53,807 nucleotides of DNA, taken from assembly GCA_002428495.1 (NCBI GenBank), contig DIWR01000007.1, positions 1 through 53,807 on the forward strand. The letters are read 5' to 3'. This document shows positions 16,673 to 25,064 of this stretch, one piece after another. The notes below the pieces were generated by a model. That model had not been told where the DNA came from, did not search any database, and saw nothing but the letters and a program-made list of their open reading frames with translations. The position numbers were made by a program, and so were the translations under genes. Every line of letters starts with the position of its first letter. Within the stretch, counting starts at the first letter, position 1. This stretch comes from Synergistaceae bacterium UBA6101. GTDB taxonomy: Bacteria > Synergistota > Synergistia > Synergistales > Synergistaceae.

Positions 16673-18976
16673 ATGAAAGAAATATTTGAATTGGAACTAC
16701 ACGGTAAGACTATGTCCTTTGAAACAGGACGGCTTGCTAAGCAGGCTAACGCTGCAGTCCTTGCCGGCCACGGCAAAACGTCCGTGCTGGTCACTGCAGT
16801 GCTCGCAGAAAAAGCGAGACAGGGGATGGACTTTTTCCCGCTGCTGGTAGATTACGAAGAGCGTTTCTACTCAGCAGGCAAGGTGCCCGGCGGATTTATA
16901 AAAAGAGAGGGACGCCCCTCAGAGACAGCGATCCTGAGCGGCAGGATGATAGACCGTTCTATCCGTTCGCTTTTTGCTGAATGGATGAGGAACGATGTGC
17001 ATGTTGTTGCCACAGTAATGTCTGTAGATCAGGTCAACCCCGCTAATATACTTGCAATAAACGGAGCCTCACTGGCACTTTCAATGTCGGACATCCCATG
17101 GGATGGTCCCATAGGGGCTGTCCGCATCGGATGCATAGACGGAGAACTGGTAGTAAACCCTGATGAGACAGATATGCCCGACAGCACGATGGATCTTGTC
17201 GTTGCGGGACACAGGGGCGGAGTGACGATGGTAGAGGCAGGAGCAAGAGAAGTGTCGGAAGAGCTTCTGGTAGATGCGATGGAACTTGCCAACGATGCCA
17301 TCCGCAAAATAGTGGATTTTATCAACGAAGTCTGCGCTAAGATCGGCAAGCCCAAGGCAGAGCTTCCCGCACCTGAAGTCATCACAGAGATAGATGAGTG
17401 GATGGATAAGGAACTTTATGAAGATATTTACGCAGCTGTGCAGATACATCAGAAACAGCCGCGGGGCGCAGCGATAGGAGAGGCACAGAAGAGGGCCGAG
17501 GAACATTTTGCAGAATCTCACCCAGATTCAGGCAAGTATATAGCGACCAAAATGGATGAAATGGTAAAGAAGTGTGTAAGAAAACTTCTCCTTGATGACA
17601 AGCGCAGATCTGACGGCAGGGCTATGGACGAACTCAGGGAGATAACCTGTGAAGTCGACATACTGCCAATGACGCATGGATCGGCACTCTTTACACGCGG
17701 AGAGACGCAGTCTCTGGGCGTAACTACGCTTGGCATGATGGGAACTGACGACCAGATGCTTGACGGCCTCAAGATAGATGAGCCTTCAAAGACGTTCATA
17801 CTCCACTACAATTTTCCGCCGTACTCTGTCGGAGAAGTAAAGCCAATGAGAGGACCCGGACGCCGTGAGATAGGACACGGAGCTCTTGCTGAAAGGGCGC
17901 TCCGCCCTGTCTTCCCAGGTGAGGCTGAATTCCCCTATGTAGTAAGACAGGTCTCCGACATTCTTGAATCCAACGGTTCAAGTTCAATGGCTAGTGTCTG
18001 CAGCGGAAGCCTCTCCATGATGGCGGCAGGTGTGCCTATCAAAAAAGCTGTTGCCGGTATTGCGATGGGACTCATAGCGGACAACGGCAAGTTTGGCATA
18101 CTCACCGACATCCAGGGTCTTGAGGACCACTACGGAGACATGGACTTTAAAGTAGCAGGTACAAGAGATGGCGTTACTGCTCTCCAGATGGACAACAAGG
18201 CCGGCGGGATCACAAGGGACATTTTGACCCAGGCCCTTGAGCAGGCGAAAAATGGACGTATGCAGATACTAGACATAATGGATGCTGCCATATCTGCCCC
18301 TCGCGTGGATCTCTCATCGACAGCACCAAAGATAATCACTATAAATATCAATCCGGAAAAGATCCGCGATGTCATAGGTCCCGGCGGCAAGGTGATCCGT
18401 TCTATAGTACAGCGTACGGGAGCCAAGATAGATGTGGATGACACAGGTCGCGTATATGTTGCAGCAGTCAATGATGATTCTGCACAAGCTGCGGTAAAGA
18501 TCATCAACGACCTCGTGCGCGAGGTAAAGGCCGGAGAGACATTTGTAGGAACAGCTACAAGAATGATGAATTTCGGGGTCTTCGTTGAAGTCCTGCCGGG
18601 TAAAGAGGGTCTTCTGCACGTAAGCGAGATCAGCAACTACCACGTCCCGAGGCTTGAAGACGCGATAAATACCGGAGACAAGGTACTCGTGACAGTCAAA
18701 GAGATCGATGACATGCACAGGGTCAACCTGAGCCGTAAGCGTATTTTGGACCAGCTTGACGATCTTGCGAAAGATCCTGAATTTGCTGAGCAGGCAGCCA
18801 TAGAAAAAGAACGTGAAGAGCGCTTCTCGCACTTCCCAAAGAGCGATGGAGGCCCCAGGCATGACAGCGGTCCAAGACATGATGACGGTGGAAGGCCGCC
18901 CCGCAGAGACTACGGCTCAGACAGGGGATCTGACAACCGTCCGGCCAGGCGTTTTGAAAGAGAACGCAAAAAGTAG
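16673..18976 (+). CDS. pnp: Polyribonucleotide nucleotidyltransferase (PNPase)
   Basis: Phosphorolytic 3'-5' exoribonuclease and part of the RNA degradation machinery. Two RNase PH cores are visible: the first with FFPLLVDYEERFYSAGKVPG, the second with GDMDFKVAGTRDGVTALQMD (catalytic Asp residues in both). A KH domain follows (DVIGPGGKVIRSIVQRTGAK) and an S1 domain (GKEGLLHVSEISNYHV). Length is 767 residues, slightly over the common 700. The surplus is a charged tail with repeats such as GPRHDSGPRHDDGG and RRDYGSD, which may bind RNA or partners. ATG 16673 follows GGGAGG; the ATG at 16658 overlaps this site. Confidence 0.96.
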   Translation: MKEIFELELHGKTMSFETGRLAKQANAAVLAGHGKTSVLVTAVLAEKARQGMDFFPLLVDYEERFYSAGKVPGGFIKREGRPSETAILSGRMIDRSIRSLFAEWMRNDVHVVATVMSVDQVNPANILAINGASLALSMSDIPWDGPIGAVRIGCIDGELVVNPDETDMPDSTMDLVVAGHRGGVTMVEAGAREVSEELLVDAMELANDAIRKIVDFINEVCAKIGKPKAELPAPEVITEIDEWMDKELYEDIYAAVQIHQKQPRGAAIGEAQKRAEEHFAESHPDSGKYIATKMDEMVKKCVRKLLLDDKRRSDGRAMDELREITCEVDILPMTHGSALFTRGETQSLGVTTLGMMGTDDQMLDGLKIDEPSKTFILHYNFPPYSVGEVKPMRGPGRREIGHGALAERALRPVFPGEAEFPYVVRQVSDILESNGSSSMASVCSGSLSMMAAGVPIKKAVAGIAMGLIADNGKFGILTDIQGLEDHYGDMDFKVAGTRDGVTALQMDNKAGGITRDILTQALEQAKNGRMQILDIMDAAISAPRVDLSSTAPKIITININPEKIRDVIGPGGKVIRSIVQRTGAKIDVDDTGRVYVAAVNDDSAQAAVKIINDLVREVKAGETFVGTATRMMNFGVFVEVLPGKEGLLHVSEISNYHVPRLEDAINTGDKVLVTVKEIDDMHRVNLSRKRILDQLDDLAKDPEFAEQAAIEKEREERFSHFPKSDGGPRHDSGPRHDDGGRPPRRDYGSDRGSDNRPARRFERERKK

Positions 18977-18985
18977 GAAATACAA

Positions 18986-19423
18986 ATGTCTAAAATGAAA
19001 GTCAAAATAAAGGCAGATGCCGGGATCTCCCTTCCCGGCTACGCTACTCCGGGATCTTCAGGACTGGATCTGCGCGCTGCCGAAGCAGCTGTTATCCCTG
19101 CCGGAGATCGGGGCTGTGTAGGAACGGGACTCTTTCTTGAAATGCCCCTGGGCTGCGAAGCCCAGGTAAGGCCAAGGAGCGGCCTCGCGCTGAAACACGG
19201 AGTCACCGTCCTTAATACGCCGGGAACGATCGATTCAGATTACCGCGGAGAGATAAAGGTCATACTCATCAACCACGGCAGGGAAGATTTCAGGATAGAG
19301 CCGGGTGACAGGATAGCCCAGATAGTTTTTGCAGAAGTTACGCAGGTGGATCTCGAGAAGGCTGAGGAACTGGATGAGACAGAACGTTCTTCAGGCGGGT
19401 TCGGGAGCACAGGCAGGAAATAG
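18986..19423 (+). CDS. dut: Deoxyuridine 5'-triphosphate nucleotidohydrolase (dUTPase)
   Basis: Trimeric enzyme hydrolysing dUTP to dUMP, keeping uracil out of DNA and supplying dUMP for dTMP synthesis. All five family motifs are present: PGSSGLDLRA, RPRSGLALKHGV, NTPGTIDSDYRGEIKV, GDRIAQIVF and the C-terminal RSSGGFGSTGR. Length of 145 residues is standard. It starts 10 bases after pnp ends, with TAGGAAAT upstream, and so is likely cotranscribed with pnp. Confidence 0.97.
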   Translation: MSKMKVKIKADAGISLPGYATPGSSGLDLRAAEAAVIPAGDRGCVGTGLFLEMPLGCEAQVRPRSGLALKHGVTVLNTPGTIDSDYRGEIKVILINHGREDFRIEPGDRIAQIVFAEVTQVDLEKAEELDETERSSGGFGSTGRK

Positions 19424-19435
19424 ATTAACTGCAGG

Positions 19436-19463
19436 AATTTGCCCAGAGGCAAATTAGGAGGCG
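19436..19463 (+). promoter_or_regulatory. Hairpin abutting the thrS ribosome-binding site
   Basis: AATTTGCC (19436-19443) pairs perfectly with GGCAAATT (19448-19455) across a CAGA loop. AGGAGG begins at the very next base. There is no T tract, so it is not a terminator. Such placement can influence access of ribosomes to thrS. Confidence 0.5.
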
Positions 19464-19469
19464 ATACTA

Positions 19470-21359
19470 ATGGCACGTTTTTCAATACCTGAAGGCAAAG
19501 TTTATGAAGCTGACGGCACGTCGATACGTCAACTTCTTGAAATCTTGCACCTTAAAAAAGCTATTGGAGCAAAAGTCGACGGCAGGCTTGTTGACTGTGA
19601 CAAGGTATTTACTGAAGACACAGAATTTATCCCGGTATTTCCTAATTCAGAGGAGGGACTAGGCCTCCTGCGCCACTCCACAGCCCACCTCATGGCTCAT
19701 GCGGTCCTTAGACTCTGGCCGGAGGCGAAGTTCGGCATAGGACCTTCTATTAAAGATGGATTCTACTATGACATCAGATTCCCGAAACCTATCTCTGATG
19801 AGGATCTTCCGAAGATCGAATCAGAGATGAGGAAAATAGCGCAGGAAAAGATCCCACTTGTGAGGGAGGAACATACAAAAGAGCAGGCCAGAGAGCTCTT
19901 TTTGAAGCTTGGTGAAGATCTGAAGGTGGAGATGATCGACAACCTTGAGGGCGACATCCTTTCGACCTACCGCGAGGGCGATTTCATAGATTTCTGCCGC
20001 GGTCCGCATGTTCCCCACACAGGGTGCTGCAAATTCTTCAGGCTTCTCTCCCTCGCCGGTGCCTACTGGCATGGGGATGAGAAGAACGAAATGCTGACAC
20101 GCATATACGGGACAGCATTCGGATCTGAGGAAGAGCTCAAGGAATATCTTCGCCGTATGGAAGAGGCCAAGGCAAGAGATCACAGGAAACTTGGGAAAGA
20201 GCTTGATCTCTTCAGCGTTCATCCTGAGGGTCCCGGATTCCCTTTCTTCCATCCCAAGGGCATGGTAATAATGAACAATCTTACCTCTTTCTGGAGAAAA
20301 GAACATACAAAGCGGGGCTATGTCGAAATAAAGACTCCGATGATCCTCGACAGGTCACTCTGGCTTCGTTCTGGACACTGGGATCATTATAAGGAAAATA
20401 TGTATTTCACAGAGATAGATGAAACTCCGTTCGCAGTGAAACCCATGAACTGTCCCGGCGGTATACTTGTGTACAACAGTGCTATCCGCAGCTACAGGGA
20501 ACTTCCCCTTCGTATGGCTGAACTTGGCTTCGTTCACCGTCACGAGAGATCGGGAGCGCTCCATGGACTTATGAGAGTCAGAGCCTTTACCCAGGACGAT
20601 GCACACATATACTGTACGCCTGATCAGATAAAGGACGAAATAAAGGCGATAATGGAACTTGACAGGTATTTCTACCAGGATGTGTTTGGTTTCAAGTATT
20701 ACGTAGAGCTTTCCACCAGGCCTGAAAACTCTATGGGCGACCCTAAACTCTGGGATCTTGCGGAGCAGAGGCTGAAGGAAGCTCTGGAGGAGACAGGAAC
20801 AAAATACAGGCTCAATCCAGGAGACGGAGCATTCTACGGTCCCAAGATCGACTTTCATCTTGAAGACTGTATCGGCCGCACATGGCAATGCGGTACGATT
20901 CAGCTTGACTTCCAGATGCCGGAGAAGTTTGACATGACCTACATAGGGAACGATGGAGCGGAGCACCGTCCTGTGATGCTTCACAGAACAGTACTTGGCA
21001 GCCTCGAAAGGTTCATGGGCATCCTCATAGAGAACTATGCGGGAGCATTTCCGTACTGGCTGGCGCCCGTGCAGGTGAAGCTGCTGCAGGTAAGCTCAGA
21101 ATTTGCCGGATACACCGAAGAGCTTGCAAAAAAGTTCAGGGATGCGGGCATAAGGATCGAGGTCGACTCCAGAGATGAAAAACTGGGCAAAAAGATACGC
21201 GACGCCCAGATGCAAAAGATCCCTTACATGCTCGTTATAGGAGCCAGGGAAGCCGAAGAAGGAACAGTCGCCGTAAGGGACAGATCAAAGGGAGACCTTG
21301 GATCGATGACCTTCGAGGGGTTCCTGGATCATCTCAAATCGGAGTTCGATCCTCTATAG
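19470..21359 (+). CDS. thrS: Threonyl-tRNA synthetase
   Basis: Charges tRNA-Thr. The 629-residue protein has all expected parts: an N-terminal TGS domain (residues 1-60), the editing domain with HSTAHLMAHAVLRLWPEAKF and a conserved DFIDFCRGPHVPHTG, then the class II core with MNCPGGILVYNSAIRSYREL, LGFVHRHERSGALHGLMRVR, FTQDDAHIYCTP, and GDGAFYGPKIDFH. The zinc ligands Cys in MNCPGG, and His in DDAHIYC and MLHRTVLG, are in place. The C-terminal anticodon-binding domain ends the protein. AGGAGG lies 8 bases before ATG 19470. Confidence 0.97.
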   Translation: MARFSIPEGKVYEADGTSIRQLLEILHLKKAIGAKVDGRLVDCDKVFTEDTEFIPVFPNSEEGLGLLRHSTAHLMAHAVLRLWPEAKFGIGPSIKDGFYYDIRFPKPISDEDLPKIESEMRKIAQEKIPLVREEHTKEQARELFLKLGEDLKVEMIDNLEGDILSTYREGDFIDFCRGPHVPHTGCCKFFRLLSLAGAYWHGDEKNEMLTRIYGTAFGSEEELKEYLRRMEEAKARDHRKLGKELDLFSVHPEGPGFPFFHPKGMVIMNNLTSFWRKEHTKRGYVEIKTPMILDRSLWLRSGHWDHYKENMYFTEIDETPFAVKPMNCPGGILVYNSAIRSYRELPLRMAELGFVHRHERSGALHGLMRVRAFTQDDAHIYCTPDQIKDEIKAIMELDRYFYQDVFGFKYYVELSTRPENSMGDPKLWDLAEQRLKEALEETGTKYRLNPGDGAFYGPKIDFHLEDCIGRTWQCGTIQLDFQMPEKFDMTYIGNDGAEHRPVMLHRTVLGSLERFMGILIENYAGAFPYWLAPVQVKLLQVSSEFAGYTEELAKKFRDAGIRIEVDSRDEKLGKKIRDAQMQKIPYMLVIGAREAEEGTVAVRDRSKGDLGSMTFEGFLDHLKSEFDPL

Positions 21360-21586
21360 CCTGATGAGACACCGGATCAGACTTCGCCTTGCGTAAAGCG
21401 GCAAGGTGTGCTAACATACACAAGTTGATTTATATCAACGGGTTTTTAAGCAGAGGATGCGCCTCTCGCCTGCCGACGAAGTAAGTTGTCAGGTCTGACC
21501 TGGAAGAAATTTCCAATGGGCTTGGCGCGTTTTGTGCCTGGCCCATTTTAATTTGACCAAGATCTACACTCAGGAGGTGTAACGCC
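21360..21586 (+). promoter_or_regulatory. Structured leader of infC-rpmI-rplT
   Basis: The 227 bases between thrS and infC hold several hairpins: CCTTGC/GCAAGG near 21388-21407, GTTGAT/ATCAAC (21424-21439) followed by GGGTTTTT, and AATGGGC (21515-21521) with GCCCATT (21541-21547) followed by TTAATTT. The last resembles an attenuator close to the infC start. In other bacteria this operon is controlled by L20 binding to its leader, so an L20-responsive element is a reasonable guess; I cannot match a defined consensus by eye. Confidence 0.4.
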
Positions 21587-22270
21587 ATAGCAAACAGGGA
21601 CGACGAGCCCCGCGTGAATTCCGACATTCGGGCAACAGAGGTTCTTCTTATCGATGAAGAAAATGCCAAACGAGGCGTAATAAGCACTAAAGAAGCGCTG
21701 GCACTGGCAGAAGCGGCTGAACTTGACCTGGTGGAGGTAGCCCCTCAGGCGACCCCGCCGGTATGCAGGATAATGGATTACGGAAAGTACCGTTTCCAGC
21801 AGCAGAAGCGTGACAAGGACGCCCGCAAGAAACAGAAGAATCAGGTAGTTAAAGAGATAAAGATGCGGCCGAAGATCGACCAGCATGACTATGATTTCAA
21901 GGTAAAGGCGATAAAAACCTTCCTTCAGGCCGGTCATCGCGTAAAGGTCTCCATCTTTTTCAGGGGAAGAGAAATGGCATTCCTTGACCGCGGCAGAGAT
22001 GTACTGAACAAGGTCATGGCTGCGATAGTCGATTTCGGCAAAATGGAGATGGAGCCAAGGATGGAAGGCTCATACATGAGGATAATGATAGCCCCTGCCA
22101 TACAGCTGGAGGCGGCAAAGAAGCCCTCAGTTCCAAAGGAAGCTGCTCCTGCACCGGAAAAGAAGGCAAATAAGGAAGCAGCCCCGAAAACAGCTGATGC
22201 TGCTCCCAAAAAAGAGATCAAGGAACCTAAAGCAGCAAAAGGGACCGAGCAAAAAGCTGACAGTGAATAG
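21587..22270 (+). CDS. infC: Translation initiation factor IF-3
   Basis: Binds the 30S subunit and checks start codons. The N domain shows SDIRATEVLLIDEENAKRG and VEVAPQATPPVCRIMDYGKY; the C domain shows KMRPKIDQHDYDFKVK and RVKVSIFFRGREMAF. The best ribosome-binding site (AGGAGG 21572-21577) points to ATA at 21587 as start codon, giving ANRDDEPRV before the first in-frame GTG (21614). infC is known in E. coli to use AUU and so sense IF-3 levels; ATA would be an analogous rare start. The C-terminus carries about 50 extra residues of Ala/Lys/Pro/Glu-rich low complexity. Total is 227 residues. Confidence 0.93.
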   Translation: MANRDDEPRVNSDIRATEVLLIDEENAKRGVISTKEALALAEAAELDLVEVAPQATPPVCRIMDYGKYRFQQQKRDKDARKKQKNQVVKEIKMRPKIDQHDYDFKVKAIKTFLQAGHRVKVSIFFRGREMAFLDRGRDVLNKVMAAIVDFGKMEMEPRMEGSYMRIMIAPAIQLEAAKKPSVPKEAAPAPEKKANKEAAPKTADAAPKKEIKEPKAAKGTEQKADSE

Positions 22271-22365
22271 CTGATAAATTCGGTACCATTGATAAAAAAG
22301 TAAAAACAATAAATGCGTGACCGTCTCTTTCACAGAGATATAACAGCAAGAGGAGGAACTATGCA

Positions 22366-22563
22366 ATGCCCAAGATGAAAACCCACTCCGCCACAAAAAA
22401 ACGTTTTAAGATTACCGGAACAGGCAAGGTCACCTTCAAAAAGAGCGGCCGCTCCCACCTTCTTTCTTCGAAGAACTCGAAACGGCTTCGTTCACTTAGG
22501 AGAAAGGGTGTCCTTCCGGCAGCGGTTGAGGCGCACATAAAGAAGGTTATGCCCTACGCATGA
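22366..22563 (+). CDS. rpmI: 50S ribosomal protein L35
   Basis: A 65-residue basic protein. PKMKTHSATKKRFKITGTGK is the family start, and RSHLLSSKNSKRLRSLRRKG follows. ATG 22366 follows AGGAGG by 9 bases. It sits between infC and rplT as usual and is expected to be under the same leader control. Confidence 0.97.
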   Translation: MPKMKTHSATKKRFKITGTGKVTFKKSGRSHLLSSKNSKRLRSLRRKGVLPAAVEAHIKKVMPYA

Positions 22564-22609
22564 GGCCGGGGCTCTTTTAACGAGAAATAATACTGAGGAG
22601 TGACATTAA

Positions 22610-22966
22610 ATGCGAGTAAAGGGATCAAGTGCAAGCCGCAACAAACTAAAAAAACTATACAGCATCACAAAGGGATTCTGGGGGCGTAAAAAGAACGTAT
22701 ACCGCAGGGCTCGTGAAGCCTACCTGCATGCTCTTACGAGCGCCTTTTCAGGTCGCAAGCTTAAGAAACGCGATTTCAGAAAACTCTGGATCATGCGTAT
22801 AAACGCAGCTGCCCGTGCAAACGGAATTGCTTACAGCGCGCTCATCAACGGACTGAAGAAGGCTGAGATCAACATTAACCGCAAAATGCTTGCCGACCTT
22901 GCGGTCAACGACATGCCCGCATTCTCGAAACTTGTTGAAAAGGCCCAGTCAGCCCTGAAATCATAA
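22610..22966 (+). CDS. rplT: 50S ribosomal protein L20
   Basis: Assembly protein of the large subunit and a known translational repressor of its own operon in several bacteria. The 118-residue length is normal. Features include an extended basic N-terminal arm (ASRNKLKKLYSITKGFWGRK) and the WIMRINAAARANGIAYSALI segment. It ends the infC-rpmI-rplT group, with the potassium-uptake gene starting 20 bases later. Confidence 0.97.
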   Translation: MRVKGSSASRNKLKKLYSITKGFWGRKKNVYRRAREAYLHALTSAFSGRKLKKRDFRKLWIMRINAAARANGIAYSALINGLKKAEININRKMLADLAVNDMPAFSKLVEKAQSALKS

Positions 22967-22985
22967 TTTTCCTCAGAGCGGCAAA

Positions 22986-24311
22986 TTGAAATTACATACT
23001 TCTTACAGGGTAGAGCAAGTCATGGTTTTGGGGTTCCTGCTGGTCATATTAGTGGGAGCCCTACTGCTATGGTTATCGAACAAATATTTGTACGATATGC
23101 CGATAGCAGTTGTGGATGCTCTTTTTATGTCCACGTCGGCTGTCTGCGTGACAGGCCTTGTGACAATAAACCTTGCAGCAGGGCTGGGGATGGTCTCGCA
23201 GCTCATAATACTGGTCCTGATACAGATAGGCGGACTTGGCATAATGACTGCTGTTATGATGCTCGGACTCGTTGTGGGAAGAAGGATCGGCATAAAGAGC
23301 AGGCTCTGTTTTCTTGGGGGTTTCGGTTTGAATGGCGTGAGTGGTGCTGTCAGGCTATTGACTATACTTGCAAAATATACATTTGTTGTAGAAAGCTTTG
23401 GTGCTTTATTGCTTTACTGGGGATTCGTCAGTCATGGAATACCTGTCGAAAAATCAATTTACTATGCTGTCTTTCATTCTGTCAGCGCTTTTTGCAACGC
23501 AGGTTTTTCTCCGCTTCCGAACGGACTCAATGGTTTTTCTCTATCCGTAATAGTCCCTGCTGCTGTGATGATGTTAATAATACTGGGGGGCATAGGGTTT
23601 CCGGTTTTTGCAAACTGCTGGGAAGCTTTATGTAAGAAAAGCAGGTTATCTCACTATTCTAAGCTTGTCCTATTTCTTACTTTCTGGCTTATAACAGTTG
23701 GAACAGTCATGCTTTTGATTTCAGACTGGAGGGAAGGACTTGCCGGACTTCCGGACTGGGCCAAAATTTGGAACGCACTCTTTACAAGTGTGACGACCAG
23801 GACTGCAGGTTTTGACACAGTCCAGCCCTCTGCATTTTCAGAGCTGGGGAAGATACTCATGATAGCGCTGATGGTAATAGGCGCATCTCCGGCATCTACA
23901 GGAGGCGGCATCAAGACTACGACACTTGGAGTGCTTGCAATTGCTGCCTGGAACGAAATGCTCGGCAGGGACGAAAATGTTTTCTGGCATGGGAAAATAG
24001 GATATTCAACAGTCAGGAGAGCCCTGGCTATGGCATTTATGTATTTAATTACTTTTTTTATAGGAGCAGTGTTTCTATCCTTTATTGAAGACTTTTCCTT
24101 TGAAGCACTGCTCTTCGAGGCCGTATCCGCAATGGGAACAGTAGGGCTCAGCCTTGGCATTACACCGGAATTGTCTGTTGCTGGTAAAATGGTCCTCGTG
24201 ATCCTGATGTTCTGGGGAAGAGTAGGCATACTCTCTTTCTTTGCGACTCTTATCAAAGAAGAAAAGAAGGTTGAAATACATTACACAGAGGTCAATATTC
24301 CCATAGGATGA
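22986..24311 (+). CDS. ktrB: TrkH/KtrB-family potassium uptake membrane subunit
   Basis: Inner-membrane potassium channel-like protein with four M1-P-M2 repeats. The four selectivity-filter segments can be read as STSAVCVTGLV, VSAFCNAGFSPLP, TSVTTRTAGFDTV and VSAMGTVGLSLG. GASPASTGGGIKTTT is the gating-loop part of the third repeat. At 441 residues it matches KtrB more than the longer TrkH. TTG 22986 is used as start, with a weak site (AGAGCGG) upstream. It overlaps nothing and is followed 23 bases later by its RCK regulatory subunit. The pair likely imports K+ coupled to Na+, but ion coupling is not visible. Confidence 0.9.
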   Translation: MKLHTSYRVEQVMVLGFLLVILVGALLLWLSNKYLYDMPIAVVDALFMSTSAVCVTGLVTINLAAGLGMVSQLIILVLIQIGGLGIMTAVMMLGLVVGRRIGIKSRLCFLGGFGLNGVSGAVRLLTILAKYTFVVESFGALLLYWGFVSHGIPVEKSIYYAVFHSVSAFCNAGFSPLPNGLNGFSLSVIVPAAVMMLIILGGIGFPVFANCWEALCKKSRLSHYSKLVLFLTFWLITVGTVMLLISDWREGLAGLPDWAKIWNALFTSVTTRTAGFDTVQPSAFSELGKILMIALMVIGASPASTGGGIKTTTLGVLAIAAWNEMLGRDENVFWHGKIGYSTVRRALAMAFMYLITFFIGAVFLSFIEDFSFEALLFEAVSAMGTVGLSLGITPELSVAGKMVLVILMFWGRVGILSFFATLIKEEKKVEIHYTEVNIPIG

Positions 24312-24334
24312 TGATTCCTAAGGAGGGGAAACAA

Positions 24335-25012
24335 ATGAGTAAAGACAAAAAAAGTTTCCTTATTGTCGGACTGGGTCGTTTTGGGATTTCCCTTTGCGAA
24401 AAACTTGTCGAGCTCGGTCAGAGCGTGATAGGTGTGGATCAGCTCGCAGGCCCGGTTGCTGAGATGTCTGAAAAGATAGATGTGGCAGCTCAGCTCGATG
24501 TATCCGATGAGAGCGCGCTGATAAAAGTAGGAGCCAAAGAGGTCGACATCGCTATAGTGACGATAGGTGCCAGCTTGGAGAACAGCATCCTCTGTACATC
24601 CATACTGGTCGATCTTGGCGTCCCTCTCGTAGTGGCAAGAGCGAACAGTGCGCTTCATGCGAAGATACTTGCCAGAGTGGGGGCTAACAGGATAGTCTTC
24701 CCTGAGTGGGATATGGGGCATAAAGTTGCTGAAAATTTTGTCTATCCCTGGTATTCGAAATTTACCAAGATAGACGGCGGCGATTTCTACTTTGGAAAGA
24801 TAACGCCCCTTCCCGAAATGGTCGGAAAAACGATGGCGGAGATGAAATTTTCTCAGCGCTATAAAGTGATAGTGATATTGCTTGAACATGATGGAAAGCA
24901 GGAAGCCCCCTCACCAATGAGACCGTTTCTTGAGACAGACGGCCTTTGGGTACTCGGGCGCAGATCAGACATGGACGAACTTGTAACTAAAAGCGATCTG
25001 GAGAGCAAATGA
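24335..25012 (+). CDS. ktrA: KtrA/TrkA-family RCK regulatory subunit
   Basis: Cytoplasmic ring protein that gates the potassium pore encoded upstream by binding nucleotides. The Rossmann-type RCK_N domain begins at FLIVGLGRFGISLCEKLVEL (GxGxxG) and ends around IVFPEWDMGHKVAENF. A shorter RCK_C domain occupies the last 70 residues. ATG 24335 is preferred over 24308 because AAGGAGGGG sits just before it. Total length is 225 residues. Confidence 0.92.
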   Translation: MSKDKKSFLIVGLGRFGISLCEKLVELGQSVIGVDQLAGPVAEMSEKIDVAAQLDVSDESALIKVGAKEVDIAIVTIGASLENSILCTSILVDLGVPLVVARANSALHAKILARVGANRIVFPEWDMGHKVAENFVYPWYSKFTKIDGGDFYFGKITPLPEMVGKTMAEMKFSQRYKVIVILLEHDGKQEAPSPMRPFLETDGLWVLGRRSDMDELVTKSDLESK

Positions 25013-25064
25013 ACATCGTAGGGTCCGGCCAAGGCCGCCCTGCTTATATTGGGGGAATAATTGC

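Noticed and set aside
21614..21616. GTG as start of infC
   Set aside because: No ribosome-binding site near it; the strong AGGAGG site is positioned for ATA at 21587, though the GTG remains the fallback.
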